Below are positions 19,338 through 28,668 of a stretch of 64,000 nt of DNA, in pieces (the stretch's first letter is position 1; the number at the start of each line of letters is the position of its first letter). Under the pieces are notes generated by a model. It saw only the letters and a list, made by a program, of their open reading frames with translations. It had not been told where the DNA came from and did not search any database. This DNA comes from Vibrio rumoiensis 1S-45 (GTDB taxonomy: Bacteria; Pseudomonadota; Gammaproteobacteria; Enterobacterales; Vibrionaceae), in assembly GCF_000286955.2 (NCBI RefSeq), contig NZ_AJYK02000102.1, positions 19,411 through 83,410 on the forward strand, given 5' to 3'. The position numbers and the translations under genes were made by a program.

Positions 19338-20772
19338 ATGGGCGCAACCCAAAAGACGCTAAACAGCCGTACATCACATACCAACCATCCATCACACGAT
19401 AAAGCATCGCGTAAAATTTTTGTCCTTGATACCAACATCCTTTTGCATGAACCCCACGCTATTTATTCCTTCCAAGAACACGACGTCGTCATCCCCATGA
19501 CGGTATTAGAAGAACTTGACCGCATCAAAGACAGTAAGCGTGACGTTGCTCGAGACGCCCGAGTTGCGATTCGAGCACTTGAAGCCATTTTCCATGATGC
19601 GACACCGGATGAAATCTCTCAGGGTATTCCTTTTGCCAAAGATAATAAATCCACTGGTACAATTTCAATATTGGCCGATTTTGATGTTCAAGACAGCGAT
19701 AAAGCCTTTGCCGATAAAGCCGGTGATAATCGCATCTTAAATGGTGTCATCGCCTTACAAAACCGCCGCGCACCGCGAGAAGTCGTCTTAATCACTAAAG
19801 ACATCAATATGCGGCTTAGAGCGAAAGGCGCTGGCGTTCTATATGTTGAAGATTACCGCACCGATCAGCTCATTGATGATGTGCAATTTCTCACCAAAGG
19901 TTTTACCGAATACAAAGGCAGTTTTTGGGATAACTTTGAGCAAGTAGACAGTCACACCACAGGTAGCAAAACCTTTCACATGGTGGATAGAGAGGGCTTA
20001 GAGCCCACTTTCATTAACCAATATTTAAATTGATGAAGATACAGACTTTGCTGGTCGCGTCGAAGAACTGCACCCTACGACGGCCAAAATTAAAGATTTA
20101 AGCCGTGAGCGTCTCATGCATCGACACGCATGGGATATCTTCCCTAAAAACGTTTATCAAGGCATGGCAATGGATGCCCTACTCGATCCCGGCATTGATT
20201 TGGTCATCTTAACTGGGGCTGCAGGAAGTGGTAAAACCATGTTAGCAATGGCTGCCGCTCTTGAAATGACCATCGAGAAAAAGATGTTCGATAAGATCAT
20301 CGTCACCCGTAACACACCAGACATTGGCGAGGCGATTGGCTTTTTACCTGGTACCGAAGAAGAAAAAATGATGCCATGGCTTGCCGCCATCACCGACACA
20401 CTAGAAGCCTTACATAAAAACGATCATTGCACCGAAGGATCACTCAAGTACATTTGTGATAAAGCTAATATTCAATTTAAATCAATCAACTTTATGCGAG
20501 GACGCTCCATTCAAAATGCTTTCGTATTATTGGATGAGTGCCAAAACTTAACCGCTTCACAAATCAAAACTATCATTACTCGTTGTGGTGAAGGGACTAA
20601 AATTGTCTGCTCAGGTAACTTAGCGCAAATTGATTCAACCTATCTAACCCCTGTTACATCAGGATTAACTTATATGGTTGAACGCTTTAAAAACTTTGAA
20701 GGTAGCGCCAATATTCACCTAAATGGTGTAGTACGTAGTCGATTAGCTGAATTTGCTGAAGAAAATCTATAA
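19338..20772 (+). pseudogene. PIN-domain/PhoH-family ATPase, split by a +1 frameshift
   Basis: The gene encodes a PIN ribonuclease-like domain (residues about 25-160, FVLDTNILLHEP, VLEELDRIKD, DNRILNG) joined to a PhoH-type ATPase. The ATPase half has the Walker A GAAGSGKT, LLDECQNLT as Walker B, and the PhoH signature KIVCSGNLAQID. Frame 1 stops at 20031-20033 after INQYLN. The continuation IDEDTDFAGRVEELHP to HRHAWDIFPKNVYQ runs in the next frame from about 20029 and is open to 20772. Removing one A from the AAA at 20027-20029 restores one 477-codon frame (...INQYLIDEDTD...). AAAGGAG precedes the ATG. It may be a real mutation or a base error in the sequence; the rest of both halves looks fully conserved. 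Confidence 0.88.
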
Positions 20773-20787
20773 CGTCATTCAATAATA

Positions 20788-20809
20788 AAGGCGTCTGGTG
20801 ACGCCTTTA
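20788..20809. terminator. Hairpin between PhoH gene and thiQ
   Basis: AAAGGCGTC and GACGCCTTT form a perfect 9-bp stem with loop TGGT between two convergent genes. T-runs are short on both strands (TTTAATTCTT to the right), so it is a moderate bidirectional terminator. Confidence 0.75.
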
Positions 20810-20820
20810 ATTCTTCTCTA

Positions 20821-21540
20821 TCAATAACCACTTGCTTTGATAAACGCCCCTAAATGGGGATTACAGTGCGATTCATCTAAGCTCGACATAACTCCGCTCT
20901 CACTCACCGTTCCTTGCTCCATAAAAGCAAAGTGGCTGGCTATCGCTTTAGCATCAGTTAAGTGGTGCGTCACCATCAAGACCGTGACTTGACGTTCCTT
21001 GGCTAGTTTTTCTACCAGTAGCAACATCTCTTCACGCAAAATAGGATCCAAAGCAGAAAACGGCTCATCCAGTAACCAAATAGAATGCGATTGTACGAAG
21101 CACCTTGCCAAGGCTACACGTTGCCTTTGCCCTCCTGACAACTGCTCTGGAAGTCGATCTAATAAAGAGTCTAATCCCACTTGTTGCGCAGCTTGTTGAA
21201 CTTGCTGCTGCTGATCTTGCGTTAATTTAAGACCGGGATGCAGACCAAGGCCAATATTTTGACGCACGGTTAAATGGCTAAATAAATTATGCTCTTGGAA
21301 CAACATTGCCAATGGTCGTTGATGTGGTTGCAAGCCAATTACCGATGAATCCATAACATGAATATCACCTTTCTTTGATTCAATAAATCCAGCTAACAGA
21401 CTCAATAAGGTTGATTTCCCTGAACCACTTGGCCCCATTAACGCCATGATCGAACCTTTCTCGACATTTAAATCGAAGTGAAAGGTTTCATCGTGGTAGT
21501 CATAAATGACACCTTGTACTGCAATTGAAAACTCAGACAT
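20821..21540 (-). CDS. thiQ: Thiamine ABC transporter ATP-binding protein ThiQ
   Basis: ThiQ drives import of thiamine and its phosphates. The 239-residue protein has Walker A GPSGSGKST (36-44), the Q-loop in LFQEHNLFSHLT, the signature LSGGQRQRVALARC, Walker B WLLDEPFSALD and the switch His in VTHHLTDA. Length and order match E. coli ThiQ (232). It is the last gene of thiB-thiP-thiQ, 60 bases after thiP, and should be controlled with them by the TPP riboswitch ahead of thiB. Confidence 0.95.
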   Translation of the reverse strand: MSEFSIAVQGVIYDYHDETFHFDLNVEKGSIMALMGPSGSGKSTLLSLLAGFIESKKGDIHVMDSSVIGLQPHQRPLAMLFQEHNLFSHLTVRQNIGLGLHPGLKLTQDQQQQVQQAAQQVGLDSLLDRLPEQLSGGQRQRVALARCFVQSHSIWLLDEPFSALDPILREEMLLLVEKLAKERQVTVLMVTHHLTDAKAIASHFAFMEQGTVSESGVMSSLDESHCNPHLGAFIKASGY

Positions 21541-21600
21541 TAGGTAATTTCTTATTAAAAATGAGGCGAATGATTAACAACTAATGGTTCCAACGGATCA

Positions 21601-23190
21601 TTAACGGCTACTGCGTTTAAAGACGCTATCAATGAGGGCAAAACATAATAAGCTAAACAGCAATAAACATAATGATACCACTGCCGCGGCAGGCATTTGA
21701 TAACTGCCTAATAATTGAAATAGATACAATGGTAAGGTGGTAAAAGATTGATTACCAAATAAAGCCACCGCACTTAAATCGCCCATCGAAAACATAAAAC
21801 TGATCGAAAAAGCGTGTGCAATCGGTTTATTGAGCGCTCGCCATTCCACCAAACGAAAACGATTCCACCCTTTCATTCCTAAGCTTTGGCATAAGAAGTG
21901 ATACTGCTGCGCGGTTTGCAGCATAGGTTGAGACAAAGTTTTTATAATGTACGGCAACGCCATTAAGCTGTTAACCATAATGACCACCCAAAAGGCGAGA
22001 CTAAATACATCGACTTGATCTCGCAGTAATAAAAACAACCCTGTACTGATCACAATGCCAGGAGTGACCAAAATAATCGTCCCCATTAACTCTAAGCGTC
22101 CAGCTCTGTGAGTCAATCCTTTTAAATGCCATGCTCGACTAGTAAACAAAATGGCCACGCCCATTAGCAGTGCCAACGTGCTTGCTAGAGTAGCCACTTT
22201 AATCGAGGCACTTAATGCCTGCCAAAATCGTTCATCTTGTAACACGGTTAATGATTTGGGATTCAGACCTTGCCACACCACCATAAATAAAGGGGGAAGC
22301 ACTAATATCATCGCAGACCCAATCCACACCGCATCCCAAATTTTAGCCTTTTTAGTATCCGATAATAATGGCAAACGCTGCCTTGTTGCCATTGATGACG
22401 CAGGCAAAGTCTTTGTCAACTTCAATAGCGTTAAGCTCAACACACCACACAGTAACATTTGCCATAAAGCTAAAATTGCGCCCGCTTGTAAATCGAAATC
22501 AAACTTGATCGCTTGATAAATCGCTAATTCAATAGTGGTTGATTTTGGACCGCCACCTAAAGCCATCACAGTTGAAAAACTGGTAAAGCACAACATAAAT
22601 ACCAAACCAGCCACCTGCGGTAGTTGCTGCCGCATTCGTGGCCACTCAACTTGCCTAAATTTTTGCCAATGATTCATCCCTAAATGTGCACAAAGTTTAT
22701 GTTGTTCACTGGGAATAGACTCTAAAGAATGCAGTAATAATCGACAGGCATAAGGCAGGTTAAAAAAGACATGGGCTACTAGAATTCCATTTAAACCATA
22801 AATAGAAAAAGGTAAACGTGTACCAAAAGCTTTAAACATATCAGCGACTAAGCCACTGTTTCCTAAAATGGCTAAGATGCCAAACACGCCCACCAGCACA
22901 GGCAATACGAGTGTCGATGCAAACAATTTAAGCAATAACGCTTTACCTTTAAACTCTCTGCGAGATAAAGCATGCGCCACCGGTATAGCAAGTCCGACAC
23001 TCAATAATGTGGAAAAGAAAGCCTGATAGAAACTAAAGAAAGTTATGTGGCGATAATATGGATCAGATAGAATCCAACCCAAGTTTAAAGTCGGTGCATG
23101 TTGGATTAACGCTACAACGGTCGAGCTAACAAATAAACCAATCGCAATGGCAACCGCCAGTCCTAATTTAGGAACTGAGACATTCACCAT
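21601..23190 (-). CDS. thiP: Thiamine ABC transporter permease ThiP
   Basis: ThiP is the fused double permease of the thiamine importer. The 529-residue protein (E. coli 536) has about twelve hydrophobic helices in two halves. Each half ends in an EAA-type cytoplasmic loop that contacts ThiQ: LGMNHWQKFRQVEWPRMR in the first half and LGMKGWNRFRLVEWRALN in the second. It lies between thiB (47 bases upstream) and thiQ (60 bases downstream) in the same orientation. Confidence 0.95.
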   Translation of the reverse strand: MVNVSVPKLGLAVAIAIGLFVSSTVVALIQHAPTLNLGWILSDPYYRHITFFSFYQAFFSTLLSVGLAIPVAHALSRREFKGKALLLKLFASTLVLPVLVGVFGILAILGNSGLVADMFKAFGTRLPFSIYGLNGILVAHVFFNLPYACRLLLHSLESIPSEQHKLCAHLGMNHWQKFRQVEWPRMRQQLPQVAGLVFMLCFTSFSTVMALGGGPKSTTIELAIYQAIKFDFDLQAGAILALWQMLLCGVLSLTLLKLTKTLPASSMATRQRLPLLSDTKKAKIWDAVWIGSAMILVLPPLFMVVWQGLNPKSLTVLQDERFWQALSASIKVATLASTLALLMGVAILFTSRAWHLKGLTHRAGRLELMGTIILVTPGIVISTGLFLLLRDQVDVFSLAFWVVIMVNSLMALPYIIKTLSQPMLQTAQQYHFLCQSLGMKGWNRFRLVEWRALNKPIAHAFSISFMFSMGDLSAVALFGNQSFTTLPLYLFQLLGSYQMPAAAVVSLCLLLFSLLCFALIDSVFKRSSR

Positions 23191-23237
23191 TGGTCATTTC
23201 TCTGGTTTATTTGATTCAATATCATGATTTTATTCAT

Positions 23238-24245
23238 TTATTGAGAAAGCGCCATTTGCCACTCGCGAGTCCAGCCTTTCAACTGTTTTGCCACAACTTG
23301 AGGATCAAGAGATAGCATTTTATTGGGTACGGTGAGTTGCTCGAAACCTTTTGGCAGTTCAATATCCGTCACAGGGTACATCCAGTTACCGGTTGCCATC
23401 ACTGATTGGAAATCATCACTCAAGATAAAGTGCATAAACTCATCGGCCAATTTTTGATGCTTAGAACTTTTTAGTTTTGCAGCCAGTTCAATTTGTGCAT
23501 ATTGGCCTTCAGAAAAATCAGCAGCGGCATATTGCTGATCGTTTTCAGCAATAATGTGGTAGGCAGGTGATGTGCTGTAAGAAAGCACCATATCACTCTC
23601 ACCTTTTAAGAACAGCGGATAGGAATCCGACCATCCTTTACTCACGGTAACGGTTTTCTTGGCAAGCTTCTGCCAAGCTTCAGCAGCTTTATCACCGTAC
23701 ACTGCTTTTACCCACAATAACAAGCCTTGCCCAGTAATTGAGGTGCGTGGATCTTGATAAATGATATTGAAATCATCGCGATCCACCAGCTCTTTTAAGC
23801 TTTTCGGCGGGTTCTTCATTTTGGTTTTATTATAGATAAATGCAAAATAGCCGTAATCAAAAGGCACAAAATAGGCGTCATTCCAGCCTCCCGGAATAGT
23901 CACATTAGAGGTGTCTACATCATGTTTGGCTAGCAGGCCTGTTTGTTGCGCTTGAGCCATAATGTTGTTGTTTAAGCCCAACACCACATCTGCCTTAGTG
24001 TTAGCACCTTCTAATCGAATCCGACTCAATACTGAGCCGCCATCATCCAGCGCCACAAAGTTCAGAGTACAACCACATTGGCTTTCAAACGCTTTTTTAA
24101 TTTTAGGGCCAGGGCCCCAGTCGGAAGTAAATGAATCGTAGGTATAAACGGTTAACGTTTCTTTTTCAGCGGAGAAAATAGAAGAGCTAAACATAAGTGC
24201 ACAAGGCAGCGCTAGAGTGGTCAATAATTTAGTTGTGAAGTTCAC
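23238..24245 (-). CDS. thiB: Thiamine-binding periplasmic protein ThiB (TbpA)
   Basis: ThiB captures thiamine, TMP and TPP in the periplasm for ThiPQ. I place the start at GTG 24245, six bases after AGGAT; this gives 335 residues with a standard signal peptide ending IFSA. The frame is open farther upstream, but those codons run into the leader of the riboswitch. The mature protein starts with LTVYTYDSFTSDWGPGP and contains KADVVLGLNNN, VPFDYGYFAFIYNK, IYQDPRTS and TGNWMYPV, all typical of the family. A TPP riboswitch precedes it. Confidence 0.95.
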   Translation of the reverse strand: MNFTTKLLTTLALPCALMFSSSIFSAEKETLTVYTYDSFTSDWGPGPKIKKAFESQCGCTLNFVALDDGGSVLSRIRLEGANTKADVVLGLNNNIMAQAQQTGLLAKHDVDTSNVTIPGGWNDAYFVPFDYGYFAFIYNKTKMKNPPKSLKELVDRDDFNIIYQDPRTSITGQGLLLWVKAVYGDKAAEAWQKLAKKTVTVSKGWSDSYPLFLKGESDMVLSYSTSPAYHIIAENDQQYAAADFSEGQYAQIELAAKLKSSKHQKLADEFMHFILSDDFQSVMATGNWMYPVTDIELPKGFEQLTVPNKMLSLDPQVVAKQLKGWTREWQMALSQ

Positions 24246-24299
24246 TAGAAAATCCTTTGTATAGTGAGCAGCACAGGAAAATAAGTAGGGGAATTCCAG

Positions 24300-24395
24300 A
24301 CTCAATTCCTACGCCAGCATTATCTGGTTCAGGTTCACGGGTCTCTTAAAAAAGATCTCAGCCAAATCAGTTATTGATTTAGCTCCCCGATGAGT
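24300..24395 (-). promoter_or_regulatory. TPP (THI-box) riboswitch upstream of thiBPQ
   Basis: On the minus strand the conserved THI-box parts appear in order: GGGGAGC, GGCTGAGAT, GACCCGTGAACCTGA, then CCAGATAATGCTGGCGTAGGAA. The closing helix P1 forms between ACTCA (24391-24395) and TGAGT (24300-24304). The leader runs about 54 bases from the aptamer to the thiB start. No terminator with a T-run is seen in it, so control is more likely at translation initiation. High TPP should turn the thiamine importer off. Confidence 0.95.
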
Positions 24396-24472
24396 ATTCA
24401 TTTAAGTAATTGTATTGAGTTAACCATTAATAGGCTAGCCATTAACGATAAAAATGATAAGAGTGATTACTT

Positions 24473-25100
24473 TTAACCGCGTTGATCATAACCCCAACGA
24501 GGAACCAAACCTTGTTCTACCCCTAAATGATCCAACATTCTCGCCACCATAAAATCAACAAGATCTTCAATGGTTTTCGGTTGGTGATAAAAGCCGGGAG
24601 CCGCAGGCATAATTGGTGACACCCATTTGAGAAAGCTTGTGCATATTTTCTAAATGCAACGTGGAAAATGGCGTTTCGCGAACCACTAACAGCAATTGCC
24701 CACGTTCTTTCATCACCACATCGGCAGCACGTTCAATTAAATTATCCGAGATGCCATGCGCAATTGAGGCAACACTGCCTGCCGAACATGGGCAAATCAC
24801 CATTTGTTTTGGCGCTGCAGAACCTGAAGCCACCGGTGAAAACCAATCTTCCTTGCCGCACACAATCAATTGTTCACTGTTGCAGTCTAAATGTTTAACC
24901 AAAGTTTTTTGCGCCGCTTCTGGGCCGCTTGGCAGCTTCAAACCATGTTCTGTTGCCATCACGACGCGCGCAGCAGAAGAAATCAATAAATACACGGTAT
25001 AGTCGGCAGCAAGTAAACACTCTAATAAGCGCAACCCATAAGGCGCACCAGAGGCCCCCGTAAAGGCTAAAGTAATGCGCTTTTGTGTCGATTGAGACAT
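24473..25100 (-). pseudogene. ubiX: Flavin prenyltransferase UbiX, frameshifted near the C terminus
   Basis: UbiX makes prenylated FMN, the cofactor of the UbiD decarboxylase of ubiquinone synthesis. The first 162 codons are normal, with [43 protein letters not shown] and [16 protein letters not shown]. After QMGVT the frame leaves the family sequence and stops at 24567. In the next frame the true end follows: [19 protein letters not shown] up to [10 protein letters not shown], stop at 24473. Dropping one base in the plus-strand TT at 24613-24614 restores a 208-residue UbiX. As UbiX matters for respiration, a sequence error is quite possible. It lies 96 bases downstream of mpl. Confidence 0.9.
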
Positions 25101-25149
25101 ATTAATTCCCCCAAGAGAAAATGTGTATTTAAAGCAAATAGATCATGAT

Positions 25150-25221
25150 GATCTATTTACCTGCCATGATCTTTTTACTTACTACAATCTTTTTACTTAT
25201 GATGATCTTTTTGCTTGTAAA
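25150..25221. repeat. Four imperfect 18-bp tandem repeats at the 3' end of mpl
   Basis: Units with the core GATCTTTTTACTTA start at 25150, 25168, 25186 and 25204, exactly 18 bases apart, with three to six differences between neighbours. The unit nearest mpl lies inside its last codons (AKRSS) and the other three lie beyond the stop, so it seems the end of mpl was duplicated or extended in register (18 = six codons). Confidence 0.85.
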
Positions 25222-26561
25222 GCCGCTAATAGCTTGTTGTGGATCCCTTCAAAGCCGCCATTACTCATTACTAGAATTTGATCACCACTTTGCGCTTGAG
25301 CGGCAATATGTGCCACAAAGCTATCGATATTATCATCGACATAACTTGGTTGTGGGCATTGCTCTGCCACGTCTTGCACCGACCATTTAACATTATTCGG
25401 TTGGTACAAACACACTTCATCAGCATGTTTAAATGACGCCGCTAATGTGTGTTGATGAACCCCCATTTTCATGGTGCTCGAACGAGGTTCAAACACCGCA
25501 ATAATTTTACTGTCACCGACTTTATTACGTAAGCCTTCGATTGTGAGATCAATCGCGGTTGGGTGATGGGCAAAATCGTCATACAACTTTATGCCATCAA
25601 CTTCACCTTTCAGCTCCAATCGACGCTTAGTATTAATAAACTTACCTAACGCTTCACAAGCGAGATCGGCAGTCACCCCAACATGACGCGCTGCTGCGAT
25701 CGCCATTAAGGCATTATTAACATTATGATCGCCCACTAAGTCCCACTGTACAGTGCCAGATAACGTACCATCTAAGTAAACCTCAAAATGGCTGCCATCT
25801 TTAGTGATTTTATTGGCTTTCCAATGACCATCATCGCCAATATGTTCCAATTCACTCCAACAACCACGCTTTAAGACATCATCCAAACCGGCATCATTTA
25901 TCGGTGATAAAATACGACCATTACCCGGCACGGTACGAACTAAATGATGAAATTGTCGTTTAATCGCTTCAAGATCATCGAAGATGTCTGCATGATCAAA
26001 CTCAAGGTTATTCATCACTAACGTGCGAGGATGATAATGCACGAACTTTGAACGCTTATCGAAAAAAGCACTGTCATATTCATCGGCTTCCACCACAAAA
26101 AACATGCTTTCGCCTAAACGGGCTGAAACGCCAAAGTTGCCCAGCACCCCACCAACTAGAAAACCCGGTGCGTAGCCACAGTCTTCTAAGATCCACGCTA
26201 ACATGCTGGAAGTGGTGGTTTTACCATGCGTACCCGACACAGCTAACACCCAACGATCGTGCAACAAAAATTCTTGTAGCCATTGTGGGCCAGAAGTGTA
26301 TTTCAAGTTGTTGTTAAGTACATATTCGACACAAGGATTACCACGGCTCATAGCGTTACCAATCACCACAAGATCGGGTGCAGGGCTTAACTGGCTTGGA
26401 TCAAAGCCCTCTATAATCTCAATGCCTTGTGACTCGAGCAAGGTGCTCATTGGCGGGTAGACATTGGCATCACACCCCGTCACTTTATGCCCTAGTTGAC
26501 GCGCCAATACTGCAGCGCCTCCCATGAAAGTGCCACAAATACCAAGAATATGAATATGCAT
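25197..26561 (-). CDS. mpl: UDP-MurNAc:L-Ala-gamma-D-Glu-meso-DAP ligase Mpl
   Basis: Mpl recycles murein tripeptide by joining it to UDP-MurNAc. The 454-residue Mur-ligase protein (E. coli 457) starts MHIHILGICGTFMGG, has the ATP-binding GTHGKTTT (110-117), VEADEYDSAFFDKRSKF and the C-terminal YDDFAHHPTAI and FEPRSSTMKMG motifs. It has the Mpl-type N terminus, which separates it from MurC. The last few codons overlap an 18-bp tandem repeat. It is divergent from fbp; mpl, fbp and ppa are also neighbours in E. coli. Confidence 0.96.
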   Translation of the reverse strand: MHIHILGICGTFMGGAAVLARQLGHKVTGCDANVYPPMSTLLESQGIEIIEGFDPSQLSPAPDLVVIGNAMSRGNPCVEYVLNNNLKYTSGPQWLQEFLLHDRWVLAVSGTHGKTTTSSMLAWILEDCGYAPGFLVGGVLGNFGVSARLGESMFFVVEADEYDSAFFDKRSKFVHYHPRTLVMNNLEFDHADIFDDLEAIKRQFHHLVRTVPGNGRILSPINDAGLDDVLKRGCWSELEHIGDDGHWKANKITKDGSHFEVYLDGTLSGTVQWDLVGDHNVNNALMAIAAARHVGVTADLACEALGKFINTKRRLELKGEVDGIKLYDDFAHHPTAIDLTIEGLRNKVGDSKIIAVFEPRSSTMKMGVHQHTLAASFKHADEVCLYQPNNVKWSVQDVAEQCPQPSYVDDNIDSFVAHIAAQAQSGDQILVMSNGGFEGIHNKLLAALQAKRSS

Positions 26562-26853
26562 AACCGTCGTTCCTACCCCATAACCGGAGGCTTAAATAAG
26601 TGCCAAATAAATTAGGGGGAATAGTAACGCAAAGCAAACAAAAAGTATGGTTAGAATTTAACGAGCTATCATTTAAAAAAGCGTTTTGATGTCTCATTTG
26701 TGAAATTTTACAAGTTACTTCATTACCATTAAAAAGTTTCTCAATTTACAATCGGTTAAACCCAAATACTCAATATACCTAATGCAATTGAAGTGTCAGC
26801 TTCACATACGCAAGGTAACAGTAGTTTCGCTTAACGACACATAAGGATGAATC

Positions 26854-27864
26854 ATGTCGACCATGCGCACACTTGGCGAATTTGTAGTTGAAAACCAACA
26901 CCACTTCCCTCATGCCAGCGGTGAGCTTTCTTCACTGTTAGGCTCAATTAAACTGGCTGCGAAAATTGTAAACAGAGAAATCAACAAAGCCGGTTTAGTG
27001 GATATTACTGGGGCAGTGGGTGCTGAAAATATTCAAGGTGAAGAACAGCAGAAACTCGATCTTTACGCTAATGACAAGTTTAAAGCCGCGTTAGAAGCAC
27101 GAGATCAAGTTTGTGGTGTGGCAAGCGAAGAAGAAGATGAAGCCGTTGCCTTCAATAAAGACTTGAATAAAAACGCTAAATACGTGGTATTGATGGATCC
27201 ATTGGACGGATCATCCAATATCGACGTCAACGTTTCTGTCGGAACCATTTTCTCTATTTATCGTCGAGTTTCTCCGATTGGTAGCGCACCAACCCAAGAA
27301 GACTTCCTGCAACCTGGGCACAAGCAAGTCGCTGCTGGTTACATCATTTATGGATCGTCTACTATGTTGGTGTACACCACAGGTAATGGGGTACACGGCT
27401 TTACTTACGACCCATCACTGGGTGTATTCTGTCTATCTCATGAAAGTATGATGATCCCTAAATTGGGAACTATTTATTCCATCAATGAAGGCAATTACAT
27501 CCGTTTTCCAACGGGTATTAAAAAATACATTAAATATTGCCAAGAAAACGTCCCAGAAGAGCATCGTCCATATACTTCTCGTTATATCGGCTCTTTAGTT
27601 GCAGATTTTCATCGTAACCTTTTAAAAGGCGGTATTTATTTATATCCAAGCACCGAAAGTCATCCGAACGGTAAGTTACGTTTACTCTACGAATGCAACC
27701 CTATTGCTTTCTTAATGGAACAAGCCGGTGGCAAAGCCAGTGATGGTAAAAACCGTATCCTCGATTTAAAACCGACCGAATTACACCAACGCGTTCCGTT
27801 TGTGGTGGGTTCACCTGCCATGGTTGATAAAGTTGAAAGCTTTTTAGAACAATACCCAGAATAA
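26854..27864 (+). CDS. fbp: Class I fructose-1,6-bisphosphatase
   Basis: Fbp hydrolyses fructose-1,6-bisphosphate to fructose-6-phosphate for gluconeogenesis. The 336-residue protein (E. coli 332) has the metal-site motif DPLDGSSN (Asp115, Asp118), the upstream acidic SEEEDE (metal ligand Glu) and the C-terminal active-site region [31 protein letters not shown] stands before the ATG. The 292-base gap to mpl holds AT-rich promoter DNA without an ORF of note. A weak AGAGG/CCTCT hairpin follows the stop at about 27887-27903. Confidence 0.97.
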   Translation: MSTMRTLGEFVVENQHHFPHASGELSSLLGSIKLAAKIVNREINKAGLVDITGAVGAENIQGEEQQKLDLYANDKFKAALEARDQVCGVASEEEDEAVAFNKDLNKNAKYVVLMDPLDGSSNIDVNVSVGTIFSIYRRVSPIGSAPTQEDFLQPGHKQVAAGYIIYGSSTMLVYTTGNGVHGFTYDPSLGVFCLSHESMMIPKLGTIYSINEGNYIRFPTGIKKYIKYCQENVPEEHRPYTSRYIGSLVADFHRNLLKGGIYLYPSTESHPNGKLRLLYECNPIAFLMEQAGGKASDGKNRILDLKPTELHQRVPFVVGSPAMVDKVESFLEQYPE

Positions 27865-28042
27865 CGAGAACTTAGTGATGCAATGAGAGGGGCTAGTCTC
27901 CTCTTTATTGCTGACAAACGATTCAACTCATCGCTAGAACAAATTTCCTTCGCATATTTTCCTCATTCCCTTTACAAAACCTTCACAAGTCACGTTATAA
28001 TCATGCCGTAAATTTCATTTCAACCCCGAGAAAGGAAGCCCA

Positions 28043-28570
28043 ATGAGCTTGAACAATGTACCTGCAGGTAAATCACTTCCAGACGACTTATATGTCGTAA
28101 TCGAAATCCCTGCCAATGCTGATCCAATTAAATACGAAGTCGATAAAGACAGTGGCGCTGTGTTTGTTGACCGTTTTATGTCTGCGCCAATGTTCTACCC
28201 ATGTAACTACGGTTATGTAAACCACACGCTTTCTTTAGATGGCGACCCTGTCGATGTACTGGTTCCAACACCATTCCCTCTAATGCCGGGTTCGGTTATC
28301 CGTTGTCGCCCAGTTGGCGTATTAAAAATGACCGATGAATCTGGTGAAGATGCTAAAGTGATTGCCGTTCCTCACAGTAAATTGTCGAAAGAATACGATC
28401 ACATTCAAGACATTGACGATGTACCTGCCTTATTGAAATCTCAAATCACTCACTTCTTTGAGCGTTATAAAGATCTTGAAGAAGGTAAATGGGTAAAAGT
28501 AGACGGTTGGGAAGATGTTGCTGCGGCACGTAAAGAGATTCTTGAATCTTACGAGCGCGCTCAGAAGTAA
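28043..28570 (+). CDS. ppa: Inorganic pyrophosphatase
   Basis: Ppa hydrolyses pyrophosphate and pulls biosynthetic reactions forward. It is a family I enzyme of 175 residues (E. coli 176), with [13 protein letters not shown], the catalytic DGDPVDVL (Asp66, Asp68, Asp71) and [23 protein letters not shown] precedes the ATG. It stands alone between fbp and the DUF2799 genes and ends in its own strong terminator. Confidence 0.97.
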   Translation: MSLNNVPAGKSLPDDLYVVIEIPANADPIKYEVDKDSGAVFVDRFMSAPMFYPCNYGYVNHTLSLDGDPVDVLVPTPFPLMPGSVIRCRPVGVLKMTDESGEDAKVIAVPHSKLSKEYDHIQDIDDVPALLKSQITHFFERYKDLEEGKWVKVDGWEDVAAARKEILESYERAQK

Positions 28571-28594
28571 TACTTTGATATAAAATATTGCTTC

Positions 28595-28622
28595 AAAAAA
28601 GAGCCCATTTGGGCTCTTTTTT
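28595..28622. terminator. Terminator after ppa
   Basis: AAAAAAGAGCCCA, a three-base loop and GGGCTCTTTTTT form a strong hairpin with T-runs on both strands. It serves ppa and, from the other side, the first DUF2799 gene. Confidence 0.93.
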
Positions 28623-28668
28623 ATTATTGAATCCCAGTTTGGCTCCACACTGAGGTTATTTCTATCTA

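Noticed and set aside
20025..20035. Programmed +1 frameshift site in the PhoH gene
   Set aside because: The slip AAT to ATT would give poor re-pairing of the Asn tRNA and no stimulatory SD-like element of the prfB kind is seen upstream; a simple indel is more likely.
25145..25390. Plus-strand open frame with Leu/Ile/Phe-rich repeats (MIFLLTTIFLLMMIF), like a small membrane protein
   Set aside because: It is a by-product of the T-rich 18-bp repeats and of the antisense of mpl; no ribosome site, and the second half is the mpl complement.
26485..26697. Minus-strand 70-codon frame overlapping the mpl start
   Set aside because: It is out of frame with mpl and covers its N-terminal codons; nothing similar is expected in the family.
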